From Salisapilia sapeloensis (taxonomy: Eukaryota; Oomycota; Peronosporomycetes; Peronosporales; Salisapiliaceae), in NCBI GenBank assembly GCA_023334545.1, contig JAADVB010000066.1:1-64000 (forward strand): DNA of 64,000 nt, written 5' to 3'. A program made the translations under genes and the position numbers. The notes beneath the pieces are model-generated. The model was not told the DNA's origin, did no database searches, and was given only the letters and a program-made list of their open reading frames with translations. Shown here piece after piece: positions 32,776 to 43,223 of this stretch (position 1 is its first letter; each line of letters starts with the position of its first letter).

Positions 32776-33564
32776 TCACTTCTTCAGAGGGAACGTAAAG
32801 TCATACGGGCAAATGTGGAGTAAGGCATTCTCAGCCGACGGGTACATTGGATACATGCAGTCGTCATCATCGTATGTTAGTCGATCGCAACTCGCTCCGA
32901 CGTATGTATTCGGATAAGAGGTCAAGAGACCTCTGAAGTCACTGTCACCAGCAGTCATTTCGAGGACCGAGGCCGTCCACTTTGAGTTGACAGTAAGTCT
33001 GTAATTTCCATACGGGGCATGCAGACCGTTGCAAGCATAAGGGGATCGCGTATCTGGAAGTGTGCTCACCACTTCAGCTTTTGCCTCCTCGAATGACATC
33101 GGGTAACGACCGACAGCGAGCTTATAGACACCTGGTTCAAGTGAAACCGAGAGGTAAGAGTCCAAGCCTGAAACAGATCCGTCCGCTCCACCATTCTCTG
33201 TCTCCTCTAAATCCACATCATCGTTCCAATCCACGAGAATGAGCTCATCGTTCGCTCCTTTACGCATGAGATAGATTTGCGTGTCAATGTAGGACGAATC
33301 GCAGTCTTCGTTGACATCAGTAAAGGTCAATTTGCCTTGCTCTTCCGCAGAAAGGAGATCAAATTCCACATCGAGCTTCCCTTCCGGTTCACTATAAACA
33401 GACCATGGAACGAAGAGCGTGTACGTGTCCACACTTATGCTATCCTCTTTCCTGTAAATGGATCCACTCACAACTTCTTTGACTAGTTGTCGGCTTTCAC
33501 TGGAAGCTTGAGCCATGGCTGAAATCGCCGCAAGTAAGGCGCAGATAATCTTGGAGTTGAGCAT
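32776..33564 (-). CDS. Secreted protein, probable beta-sandwich
   Basis: Intronless, 262 aa from the ATG at 33564, chosen because it opens the signal peptide (MLNSKIICALLAAISAMAQA). The mature part is acidic. Between about residues 60 and 160 it has a strand pattern with aspartate-rich turns (DVNEDCDSSYIDTQIYLMRK, then LILVDWNDDVD and YLSVSLEPGVYKLAVGRYPM). That recalls PPC/DVUA0089-type beta-sandwiches found in secreted bacterial and stramenopile proteins. Six cysteines lie mostly in the C-terminal third, including a DDDDCMYPMYPS turn. I do not recognise a named family and infer only an extracellular, possibly calcium-binding, domain. It converges on the CDC50 gene with 58 bp between stops. 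Confidence 0.7.
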   Translation of the reverse strand: MLNSKIICALLAAISAMAQASSESRQLVKEVVSGSIYRKEDSISVDTYTLFVPWSVYSEPEGKLDVEFDLLSAEEQGKLTFTDVNEDCDSSYIDTQIYLMRKGANDELILVDWNDDVDLEETENGGADGSVSGLDSYLSVSLEPGVYKLAVGRYPMSFEEAKAEVVSTLPDTRSPYACNGLHAPYGNYRLTVNSKWTASVLEMTAGDSDFRGLLTSYPNTYVGASCDRLTYDDDDCMYPMYPSAENALLHICPYDFTFPLKK

Positions 33565-34269
33565 CTTGCCGCTGTGCTCGCTTGAGATAAATTTGATTGT
33601 GGCAACTGTAGGTTTCCGAAAGATTGTCAAGTAGTTGGATGAAATCCAAGTACAGTCGTTATAAAAATCTGGAAACCTTGGGACAATGCAGACTTCAGCA
33701 CATTCTGCGTTTCAATGTATTTTAGTTCTGTATGCCCAACATGGGATAGAGAGGTTTGATCGTCCGTTTCGTGAAAATGATAAGGAAAGAAGTACAAGTC
33801 GTTTCTTGCATGAGTATCAATCAGACGTTGGAGTATCTAGCTTCTTTCATTCCTACCATTCGATCGTATTTACTACAAAGGTCGGAAATGTACAATGATC
33901 TACCCTCTTGCTTCGATCTTTTTCATAGTCGCTTTACCTCTCCTCAGCGCTAGCTATAAACTATGGTGACACCACCTATCGACTCGACAGTCTAATCCAA
34001 CGTGCATTTATCCTTCTTTGACTGGCATTGACGACGCCAAACCTGAATACTTTGACGTGTACTTGGCATAGTAGCTATATTGGGTGAAATGATCTTTAAT
34101 CAAGCTTTTTTAATGGTGCTCACAAGTACACTAGAGCATTTCAACGAACCCTCAAGCATTAAACGCATCCTCTGATTTTTCCTGTCTTGCATGGTAACCT
34201 CTGCAGTAGAAGGTAAGATGATCAAAGTCTAGAGTAGCCATGAAATAGAGGTATGTGTATTCCTGATCC
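33565..34269. other. Intergenic region without recognisable gene
   Basis: About 700 bases containing the promoter of the secreted protein on the left and the 3' side of IMP3 on the right. The short frames present have no domain. Confidence 0.5.
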
Positions 34270-34821
34270 TTAATTGCCTAGCAAGTCGAAATCGTCCAGC
34301 TTATCGTTATAGCGCATGATCGTGCGCTTGATCTTAGAGCTATCGACCCACGTGACAAAGTCTTCCATACTACGAGTGACTAGAAAGGCAGGGTCCGACA
34401 CTGCCGTCGGGCCAACACGGACATGCCCCTGTTCCACAAACGTCGTCGCTTCCTTGATCGTCTCGGCCATTTTGCAGCGCACCATGACCACTGGCAAACG
34501 GCGTCGGCAGAACGCTGCGACACTGAGCTGTTCAGCCTTGAGCAGACTTTTGCTCGTGTTAATGAGACCCATATTATAAAGCTTTGTCAGCAGCGCCTCT
34601 GTAGTCTTTATCCGGTACGGATCATCCGCTGGACGCTTCTTGAGACGCGCCACGACCTTCATGACGGAACCTACGAGTCGACTATACTTTTGATACTCCT
34701 CTCGATCCGGCAGTCGATAGCGCCGGATGATCTTAATCTCCCGTATATTCCGTTCATTCTTCCAATCGAGAAAGTCTACTTTCTTGAGTAACTTCTTCTC
34801 GTGGTACTTTAACTGGCGCAT
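34270..34821 (-). CDS. IMP3: U3 snoRNP protein IMP3
   Basis: Intronless, 183 aa, the family's usual length. It starts MRQLKYHEKKLLKKVDFLDW as in yeast and human IMP3 and continues IREIKIIRRYRLPDREEY. It then carries an S4 RNA-binding domain at about residues 108-160 (FCRRRLPVVMVRCKMAETI and ATTFVEQGHVRVGP), and ends DLLGN. IMP3 helps the U3 snoRNA pair with pre-18S rRNA during small-subunit assembly in the nucleolus. It is divergent from CBF5, another nucleolar snoRNP gene, with 159 bp between the start codons. Confidence 0.96.
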   Translation of the reverse strand: MRQLKYHEKKLLKKVDFLDWKNERNIREIKIIRRYRLPDREEYQKYSRLVGSVMKVVARLKKRPADDPYRIKTTEALLTKLYNMGLINTSKSLLKAEQLSVAAFCRRRLPVVMVRCKMAETIKEATTFVEQGHVRVGPTAVSDPAFLVTRSMEDFVTWVDSSKIKRTIMRYNDKLDDFDLLGN

Positions 34822-34946
34822 GCTCCTTTAGACACCTAGAAGAGTACGCCGAAATGCGCCTGCTCCACTCCTTCATCTAGCAACCTTTCCATCTGTTACA
34901 CATACAACGTTGCAACATCAAGGTATCCACGACAGCCACCAAAGGT

Positions 34947-34960
34947 CCATTCGCCCATTT
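34947..34960 (+). promoter_or_regulatory. Probable initiator of CBF5
   Basis: CCATTCGCCCATTT, about 20 bases before the CBF5 ATG, fits the oomycete initiator consensus (Y)CATTYYNCAWTTT at 12 of 14 positions. Confidence 0.45.
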
Positions 34961-34980
34961 TCGTGGAGTACAAGTCGAGT

Positions 34981-36363
34981 ATGGCCGGAGGCGAAGGTTT
35001 AAAGAAGAAGAAGCGCAAGGTCGAAAGTCAGTCGGATGACGGACGTGACCTCATTGCTCCTCAAGATGCGACACCAAAGTTGGACGCGTCCAAGTGGCCG
35101 CTATTGCTACGTAATTATCACCTTTTGAATGTCCGAACGGGTCATTACACGCCAATTGCATGCTCCTCTTCGCCATTGAAGCGCAACATCTCGGACTATG
35201 TCCGATACGGTGTCATCAACCTTGACAAACCTGCCAATCCGTCTTCCCACGAAGTCGTGGCATGGATCCGTCGCATGCTTCGCGTCGATAAGACTGGTCA
35301 CTCGGGTACGTTGGACCCGAAAGTCACTGGCTGCCTCATCGTCTGCATCGATCGTGCCACGAGACTCGTGAAGGCGCAGCAAGGAGCTGGTAAGGAGTAC
35401 GTGGCTGTCGTCCGTCTCCACGGTGCGTTGGAATCGCAGCAGCAGCTCGCGCGGTCGATTGAAACTCTGACCGGCGCGCTGTTCCAGCGTCCTCCTCTGA
35501 TCTCGGCTGTCAAACGTCAGCTACGTATTCGTACGATCTACGAAAGCAAGCTTCTTGAATTCGATCAGGAACGCAATCTCGGTATCTTCTGGGTCTCGTG
35601 CGAAGCTGGTACGTACATTCGTACCTTGTGCGTCCACTTGGGCCTCGTCGCGGGCGTTGGTGGCCACATGCAAGAACTCCGTCGTGTCCGATCGGGTGTC
35701 TTGGGCGAATCAGACTCTCTCGTGACCATGCACGACGTCCTCGATGCACAGTACCAGTACGACACGTACAAGGACGAATCGTACCTCCGTCGTGTCATTC
35801 GACCGCTAGAAGTCCTCTTGACGACCTACAAGCGTGTCGTCGTCAAGGACAGTAGTGTCAACGCCATCTGCTACGGTGCTAAGTTCATGGTGCCAGGTCT
35901 CTTGCGCTTTGCCGACGACATTGACATTGGCGAAGAAGTCGTCTTGATGACGACGAAGGGCGAAGCTGTGGCCATTGGTATCGCTCAGATGACCACGAGT
36001 GTCATGGCGACGTGCGACCATGGCGTCGTGGCCAAGATCAAACGTGTCATTATGGAGCGAGACACGTACCCTCGCCGATGGGGCCTAGGCCCGATGGCAC
36101 AACGCGTCAAGGGTCTTGTGAAGGACGGCAAGATCGGCAAGTACGGCCAAGTGAACGACAGCACGCCGTCTGACGTGGCCAACTTGTACTCTGACGCTCC
36201 CTCCAAGCCGCTTGTGGAGGAAGTGCAGGTGACGGAGACGATTGAGACGACGGAAGAGCCGGATGAGGATGAGGACGAGAAGCCCAAGAAGAAGAAGAAA
36301 CATAAACGTGATAAAGGTGACTCGCCGAAGAAGAAGAAGAAGAAGAAGAGTAAGAGCGATTAA
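34981..36363 (+). CDS. CBF5: H/ACA snoRNP pseudouridine synthase CBF5 (dyskerin)
   Basis: Intronless, 460 aa from the ATG at 34981. It has the dyskerin N-terminal DKLD-type segment ([19 protein letters not shown]), then the TruB catalytic domain with [19 protein letters not shown] and the active-site [19 protein letters not shown] containing the catalytic Asp. After it come the [12 protein letters not shown] block, a PUA domain at about 290-370 ([18 protein letters not shown], then [18 protein letters not shown]), and a Lys-rich nucleolar tail with several KKKKK runs. It pseudouridylates rRNA and snRNA guided by H/ACA RNAs, and in many eukaryotes is part of telomerase. Strong codon bias suggests high expression. 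It converges on the bS18m gene with 60 bp between stops. Confidence 0.98.
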   Translation: MAGGEGLKKKKRKVESQSDDGRDLIAPQDATPKLDASKWPLLLRNYHLLNVRTGHYTPIACSSSPLKRNISDYVRYGVINLDKPANPSSHEVVAWIRRMLRVDKTGHSGTLDPKVTGCLIVCIDRATRLVKAQQGAGKEYVAVVRLHGALESQQQLARSIETLTGALFQRPPLISAVKRQLRIRTIYESKLLEFDQERNLGIFWVSCEAGTYIRTLCVHLGLVAGVGGHMQELRRVRSGVLGESDSLVTMHDVLDAQYQYDTYKDESYLRRVIRPLEVLLTTYKRVVVKDSSVNAICYGAKFMVPGLLRFADDIDIGEEVVLMTTKGEAVAIGIAQMTTSVMATCDHGVVAKIKRVIMERDTYPRRWGLGPMAQRVKGLVKDGKIGKYGQVNDSTPSDVANLYSDAPSKPLVEEVQVTETIETTEEPDEDEDEKPKKKKKHKRDKGDSPKKKKKKKSKSD

Positions 36364-36423
36364 TTTCCATCCATTTGATCGAAACCATGTTTTTTGCTTG
36401 TTTTTTCTTTCTATTGCTGCCAC

Positions 36424-37650
36424 TTATTCGTAGTCAAAGTCATCATCCATGTCGAAATCATCCTCTTCTTCCACGCCATCGTTCGCAGCAATCTCCGCTT
36501 CCGTGCGTGCAATCTCTTCATCCATAATCGCACGCCATTGCGTCGGCGTCGGCTCCGGGTATCGAGACAAGTACGGCAGCAAAGCCATTTGACGACTGAT
36601 CTTGATCGCTCGCGTCACCTCTCGCTGCTCTTTCGCGGAGAGACCAGTGAAGCGACGAGGTTTAATACGACCAGTGGGTCCAAGGAAGAGACGGAGGAGC
36701 TCGACGTCCATGGCGAGCTCGACAACATCCGAATGCGTGGAGCGAGCGTAGTACTTGCCAGGCTTGCCCTTGGTCGGACGCATCGGTTCGCGCTGGTCCT
36801 TTGGTCGCATCCAGTTGAGCATCTCTGGCGTCACGCCCATGCCGCCGTCGATGTTACTGAACGGATCCGGGATGTTGCCATTCTCATTCGCGCTTTCGTC
36901 CGATGCCATGCCCAGGGAAGCATCGTATCCAGGCATTTCCTACTTGATATAAGTATAGGACCATGAAAGAGATGAGGGTGATGCGTACAATGTAGAGACG
37001 GTCGTCTTCCACGCTCTCCGCTCGTCGAGGAGCGTCGACTCCATCGGTAGACAACTCTTCTTCCCACTTGGCAAACTCTGCTTCAAAGTCTTCTTCATCA
37101 AAAACAGCATCTTCATCGGAATCCGAGTCGGAGGAGTCGCTTGTGAGAGCCTCTAGGACCTCTTCCTCCACTTCACTGATCTCACCATCTTCCTCCAACG
37201 TGTCTGGGAAGGCTTCTTGGCTCAAGTACTCGACTTCAGGAGAAAGTTCCAACATGTCTTCTTCATATGGCTCCACTCGATCATGGATCGTCTTCTTCTT
37301 ATCGTCATCTAGTGCCTGGGATTAAGCTATGAGCGATCTAAAGGACGATGAGCATCGTACCTTTGCCAGCCTTTTTCGAGAAGTGGGCTTTCGAGATAGA
37401 CAATAACTGCTGCTCTTTTGTCGAAGATGCCTTGGCTACGATTGCAGGAACATTCGTAGTATGCAAGGCAGCTCTTCGGACTGCTGCAGCCGCTTGTACG
37501 CGACCTAGTCGATTGCCAATTAATATCGATCCAAAGCATATTGAGATACATTCAAAAGGCCAATTGACGTTGCAACACAATTGACTTATAGATGAAGACT
37601 GTACCTGCATTTGAAAGCATGGCCATCGGCCGAATCCATACGCGCACCAT
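36424..37650 (-). CDS. Mitochondrial ribosomal protein bS18m with acidic extension
   Basis: Four exons (37650-37605, 37504-37361, 37308-36989, 36939-36424) give 341 aa. The N terminus is a mitochondrial presequence rich in Arg, Ala and Ser ([16 protein letters not shown], then [14 protein letters not shown]). About 120 residues of strongly acidic sequence follow ([20 protein letters not shown]). The bS18 core is near residues 255-310: [20 protein letters not shown] then [20 protein letters not shown], matching bacterial S18 (about 75 aa). The C terminus is again Asp/Glu-rich. The first exon is short and its 100-nt intron is longer than most here; it is supported by the presequence it completes and by frame. 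This is a small-subunit protein of the mitochondrial ribosome. Confidence 0.85.
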
Positions 37651-37835
37651 GTCTGCTACACCACACTAACGTCGTCCCCTACTTTGTGGTGAGAACCACT
37701 GGCGCAGAATCAGTTCACTTGATGCTTGTATGTGTGACTTGAAACGAGTATAGACCCCACAAAAAGAAAAGAAAAGAGTGTTTTACGAAAGAAAAAGAGA
37801 AATATACGATGCTCCAAGTGGAATGCACTGTCCAG

Positions 37836-39469
37836 TCAATTCGCTGTCACGGCCGACTTGGCCGCCGCCAAGCTCTCTAGTTTCCGCCACTTTTCCTGCT
37901 CCTTCTCCCGCTTCTCCGTCTCCGATTGCTCCTTGGCCGCATACTCCTTGGCGCATTGATCGTACAAGGCCATGTCATAGTCCATGTATAGCTTGAGCAC
38001 ATTCTACCACATACAAAACACACATGAGATCTTCCAAACCTACAACCACATCCAGATACAATGAAAACCTACCTGGGCAAGACCTTCCACCGTCGAATTC
38101 CAATGCCCCAACGAATTGCGGTGCAACGGACCGTAGATCACCGGTAGAATCAGATGCGCGTGCTGTTTACTCAGACATCCGCTATTGACCAAGTGTTCAT
38201 TGTTCCACAAGAACAGTGTCCGTTCGGACACTTGGAAGTGTTCGCTCCCGAGCCACTTGGCGACGCTCTGGAACAAGGGCTTGTGGATCTTGACCAATTG
38301 CTCGTTCCCCATGAGCTCAAGAATCTCTTCTAGCTCGTTCAAAAAGATCACTTGCTTACTCGAACAGCTCCATGGCCAGAACTTGAGCATGTTTTTCAAG
38401 ATCGGCACGGCCGTCTCCTGATCCTTCTCCACGTACTGCGTGATACAGTAAGATAATTGCTGATGGTACATGGCAACGCTTTTCGGTTTATGGAGAGGAA
38501 CGAGCGCACGGACGAGGAACTGCAAGTGCTCTTGCTTGAGCGGAATGGCAAAGCCGTTGATGATACTGCCGAGGATCTCGAGCAGCTCGCCAATGCCATT
38601 GTGACGCTCCGTCTCGTAGACGAAGCGGTAGAAGACGTTGCCGACGGCCTTCCGGATGAATGACCGGTGAGACATGAACTTGCCGTAGATACGGTGCATG
38701 ATCGTCTTCAAGTAGTCTCGCTCGCGTGGATCTTCACTGTCAAAGAGGTCGATGACGGCGAGACAAAACTTTTGATCGACATATTTTTTCGCGACTTTGG
38801 CGTTCACTTCGCTCGAAACGATGAAGCGGAGGAAGAATTCGTACACGACTTGCAGGTGCGGCCATGCAGGTTCCAACACGGGTTCATCTTCTTCCGGATC
38901 AAAATCCTCCGTCTGTGGTGGAAGTGCTCGACAGATATTCGTAGACTACAGACACATAAGTCTTCCTAACAGCTAGAAAACGATATCAGATATACGTACC
39001 ACCATGTTCATAATGTCCGGCATGAGCGCTTCCGTGAAGATTTTCTGTCCACCAGGGTTGTTCACATAATCCACGAGCTCCAGCAACGTCTGACGCTTTA
39101 AGTCTTTCCCACTATGCACTTGGCTTAGGAGGTGACGAGGTAGATGTAGAGTTAGACGAGGTACCGTTTATCGGATGTCGGGTCGTCGAAATTAAAAATG
39201 ACCGAGCACAGTTCGAGCTTTTGTTGGAAGAGAGCCTATGCAAATGTGAATCATCTCGGCTAGAAATAGATAGTCGCATCAGAGTATACTTCACGACGTT
39301 GCATGGGCGTATCTTTCAAGTGCGGCAAGTCTTTGAGAGCCTGCACCTTTTGGTTACGTGCTAGAAAGGAGCGACGGCGTTCACGCTTCGGGAGGGAAAC
39401 GTCAGATCGCGCGACTTCGTTCATTGGAGACGAGCTCCCGCTTTTCCCACTCGAAGTGTTATTCTCCAT
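37836..39469 (-). CDS. Protein phosphatase 2A regulatory subunit B56 (B')
   Basis: Five exons (39469-39290, 39235-39165, 39111-39000, 38945-38073, 38003-37836) give 467 aa. The B56 signature runs through the whole length: ALFQQKLELCSVIFNFDDP, EALMPDIMNMV, ICRALPPQTEDFDPEEDEP, WPHLQVVYEFFLRFIVSSEV, YLKTIMHRIYGKFMSHRSFI, YGPLHRNSLGHWNSTVEGLA and a Lys/Glu-rich end. B56 subunits select substrates and place of action for PP2A through their HEAT-like repeats. The N-terminal ~55 residues are a Ser-rich variable region. A second in-frame ATG at 39481 would add four residues. Introns are 53-69 nt. Confidence 0.96.
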
Positions 39470-42004
39470 GTCTGCAATCATTTGTATTAGTTTCCGGTAC
39501 GTTACCTAGAATTTCTATCCTATGAAAGAATGAACATACTAGTCTTAGTACCTTTTCTTTTTGTTTAGGTAGTGAACAAGCTATGTGTGTGTTGGAGGTC
39601 GCTGTTGGCAAAAGTCCAGCAAAAATGATCCGGTCTAGAGCAAATCGAATAATGAGTACAATGTACATTTGCATTTAAAGGTTGATGAATTCATTATAAA
39701 ATGCATCAACAATGGCGTCATGTTCGAGCCATGTAGTCGCCTTCCTGTCGTTCATGGTGCTTTCTTTCGTAGCACCAAATTCAACCTTCTCCCGCGAATA
39801 GACGGGAGAAAAAAGCAACGGAAAGGAAATGCAGCAATGAAAAGGTAATGTACCTATGTGATGAGGATCAGAAGACTGCAGTTGAGGGGGCGCCGTGCAC
39901 TATATGACCGATTCGGCGTCGAGTTTCGGACTCCTTCTCCTCCCCTTTTTACCTGGCACAAAAATATCTGGCTTACCTGTGCCGACGTTTTATGAAATAG
40001 TTAGGGACGTTTTATGTTCGGATGGCGCAGGTTTTACTCAACGTTTTTCTCTTCTTCTTTTATAAACTAGTTTTTGATTGGGTAGATAGATTGCGATTTT
40101 CATTGCTTTATGGAGGAATTAGAGACTCATGGTCTGTTTTTATGTTTGAGGGTAGAAACTTCAAGGACGCGTGATTGGTTACATGAAATGGATTAGGAGG
40201 GAATTACAGAGGCAAAGGAGGTGTTTTTGAATATGGGATGGAGATGCTGCGGTGCACACGCGACGGTAAAACGATAACGATGAATTGCTTCGGGTCTTGG
40301 CGAGCACTCTTGTGTCTAAACTTGCCGAAGCTGTTGAACGTACAAAGTCTATTCAATGTCTGATCGGGGCAAATATCCATTCCTTCGGTGAAGGTAATCT
40401 TTAGACGCAAGTGTCGACGCCTGATAAATGGAGGATACTTGAAGGTAAGTAATACAGTTGCATACAACTTCCTTTTCGCGCAAGTGTTCTAAAGGCAGTG
40501 ATCGAGTGCTACTCGAGTGCGCCAGCGAGAGCGAACGCCAGATTTACGCGCTTCCGTATTCCTCCTGCATGGTGTACAGTTCAAACTGACTCGACGAGGG
40601 ACCTCGCGTAGTACAGGCAAAACCGCCGTACTTTCTTTATGCTCAAAGTAGTCTGTCTACATATTTATATAAGATTATAGCCAAATCATGCAAGATCAGA
40701 TGTACCCGATTTCAATATAAATCGAATCCTCTTTTCGTCCTGCTTCCTGACGACGTACCATGCATTCGAGATTGAAATATGACAGAGCTTAAAGCAAGGC
40801 CGATGGATTCTGTTTCAAATGGCGTGCATTGGTTCAACCGAGAAACGATGCGCAAATTGAAACGGTCAACGCTGTTGAGCAGTCTTCTTGACAATGCAAA
40901 GGTCGCATGCAAAGCCTGCATTGCACACATATCTACGAATTGTTTTTGTTCCAGTGATGGCTCGTAATGATTGTAGTTATTTGGATTTGGGCATTGCACG
41001 ATCTTCATGTTGGACGGTATTGCTCGCGCTGTTCCTAGTCTTCAAATATGTGGAAAATTAGCCCAATATCGCTGATTGTGTTGGCCAAAGTGCCATTATT
41101 CCAATTCTCAGCATCCACATGTTTCCATTTCATTATATCGGGGCTGCATTAACTGCAGGGCTGCAACTGCTACATCATCATTTAATTTACGAATGCTTCT
41201 ATACAAATAATGCTTCAATCACTGAGGCTACAAGCTTTCAGCGCGCAACTATATTACAACACTTTTATTAACCTGTCGAATGCAGACAATAACACTCCAT
41301 GATGCCTATTTTGGAAACAATCGTCGATATGCGTCCTGCCGTCGAAAAACATTCCAAGCTACTCCATCGTAAAGCAACTTCAGAATAGAAATATACTTAA
41401 GTGATTACCATTTAAAGCTATCCGGCGATCTGTTTTGGTAGCTGAAAGTGGGATCTTTTTGCACTATGAAAGCATGACGGGATTGAGGTGAGTGGAGGAG
41501 ATTACATGCTCTACAGTGCGTCCATTGCATGTGAAAACGCAATGCTGACATAGAGCACAAGCTCCATATCCTACATGCCCATATGAAACGCAAGTATTCA
41601 ATCTTTTGGATACATTCGATGCTACTATTTTGCTTGCTGACGTCTTTTAGCGCTACGTCAACACTGCTCTTTCCGAAATGGATGGTAATCATCCATGTTC
41701 ACCTAACGAATGCCACTACAACTGCCTCAGTCAACTGGTGAAATCTCCAATATGACGACGTCTACTACCCGGATCCACAGAGCGAGTTGTACGGTCGATC
41801 GATCTAAATCTGACTCAACTTCTTGTCAACATCAACGTAGCCATATGTACACAATCGCACTTGATCGGACTGACCGTGCAGCGAAAAATTCTGGACCACA
41901 TCTTCAGAAATAGGAAATTTTGGTGTTTATTCGGATAGCTACAGTCGCTATAGCGGCTAAAAACTAATTAAATGGAAAACATTTCTGCTTCTAGACGTCG
42001 ATTG
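39470..42004. other. Gene-poor region
   Basis: About 2.5 kb. The left 500 bases must hold the B56 promoter. Frames at 40204-40467, 40712-41008 and 41405-41692 (all minus) have no recognisable domain, unnatural composition and no splice-supported extension, so I do not call them. No repeat or RNA gene was recognised. Confidence 0.5.
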
Positions 42005-42595
42005 TTACGCTTCATGTTCTTCGAATCGACCGCGCTTTTGCATATAGTCGTGGAAACCCATTGCGCCGAGCAAGAGCACAACGACGGCACCTTGGCCGTA
42101 AATACGAGTGTGCATGATCTTTTGAGAGGTGTTGATTCCCTTGTTCATAGTCTGGTAGGAGAAAATGCCACCGACGAGCGGGACACCGACGTACGCCAAT
42201 GCACGGAACGGGTAGTCGTAGACGTAGTTCGCAGCACGCTCATGCAGCTTGAGGCTGGACTTGACTTTCGTGGAGTCGCCATCGCGGATGGACGCTAGGT
42301 ATTTCTCAGGGTCACGAGCACCGTGCAAAATCCGCTGTTCGGATACGACGGTAAATCCAGCGAGCGCAGCAGACACAACCAATGCGGTTTTGCCACTGAT
42401 GCCAAGGCGTTGACGGAAGGCAGGCCAGTAGTTGTGCGAAGCGAGGACGAATGTGCCCATGATACCACCGCACGTTGCACCCGCCTTGACAGCAGACACA
42501 AGGGCATGGCGCTGGATAATGTCCTTGACTTCCTGGGAGTGCGGGTCCTTGGCAGCCGTTTCGACGACGTCATTGGTAACAATAGTGCTGTTCAT
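42005..42595 (-). CDS. HIG1-domain (Rcf2-like) mitochondrial protein
   Basis: Intronless, 196 aa from the ATG at 42595. The C-terminal part resembles the HIG1 domain: a first membrane helix (FRALAYVGVPLVGGIFSYQT), then KIMHTRIYGQGAVVVLLLGA, in which H-x-R-x-x-x-Q matches the (I/V)HxRxxAQ motif of the family. Two more hydrophobic helices lie in the N-terminal half (SAVKAGATCGGIMGTFVLAS, ALVVSAALAGFTVVSEQRIL), a layout like the longer Rcf2 type. HIG1 proteins sit in the inner mitochondrial membrane and modulate cytochrome c oxidase and supercomplexes. Starting 23 codons upstream (42664) is possible but adds a non-conserved basic stretch. Confidence 0.75.
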   Translation of the reverse strand: MNSTIVTNDVVETAAKDPHSQEVKDIIQRHALVSAVKAGATCGGIMGTFVLASHNYWPAFRQRLGISGKTALVVSAALAGFTVVSEQRILHGARDPEKYLASIRDGDSTKVKSSLKLHERAANYVYDYPFRALAYVGVPLVGGIFSYQTMNKGINTSQKIMHTRIYGQGAVVVLLLGAMGFHDYMQKRGRFEEHEA

Positions 42596-43223
42596 GGTCT
42601 TCTTGGTATTCGAGTTCTGTCCTTTAGAGCGATTTCGATAATGGCGCTCGAAGGATGATAGCAAAGTATTCGATAAGGTTCGAAGCTCCCGACTAAGAAC
42701 GGATGGAGAATGATAGACACGTGAATTGCAAACAAAGCTGTGATTCGTCTCATGTGCCTGATAGTAAGTTGCGTCGATACATGCAAACGCAATGATTCGA
42801 AAGTAGATGCAGAAGGTCAGACATGGTGGTGATGGGTGGCCATGCCGATCAAGTTCGTGGTCCGCGTTTCCTTGTAACTTGCCATCTTATTTCGCCACAA
42901 ATAGACTGAACGGACGATTGGTTGATAACATTGCAACGAAATGCTGCTACGACGACCCCTTTAACGACTACTTCAACGATTCTTTGTGGGTTTTATATTT
43001 CTAATCTTCACTTTTTTCGGACGAAAAATCTATTTTTTCACGCCAGATACGTTCGTGGGCGCATCATCCTAGATTTCCGCTTACGTGTCCAGATAGAAAG
43101 CCACTGTGACTGTTGTGGCCGGAGTTAACATGTCACGACGTTACATGCGCATGATTTCATATAGACGGTAGACGGAAACTTTGCCTGTCCGAGTGGCCGT
43201 CACCAACTCGTACGCGAGGCTAC
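42596..43223. other. Intergenic region, may hold the start of the FUSC-type gene
   Basis: 628 bases between divergent genes. The frame of the downstream transporter stays open back to a stop at 43152 but has no ATG, so a small 5' exon may lie here. I could not find a splice pair that gives a convincing start. Confidence 0.4.

Noticed and set aside
36281-36359. Repetitive AAG run
   Set aside because: Codes for the Lys-rich nucleolar tail of CBF5, a normal property of dyskerins.
40204-41692. Three minus-strand frames of 87-98 codons
   Set aside because: Unrelated to each other or to any family I know; no initiator or splice context, so not called as genes.
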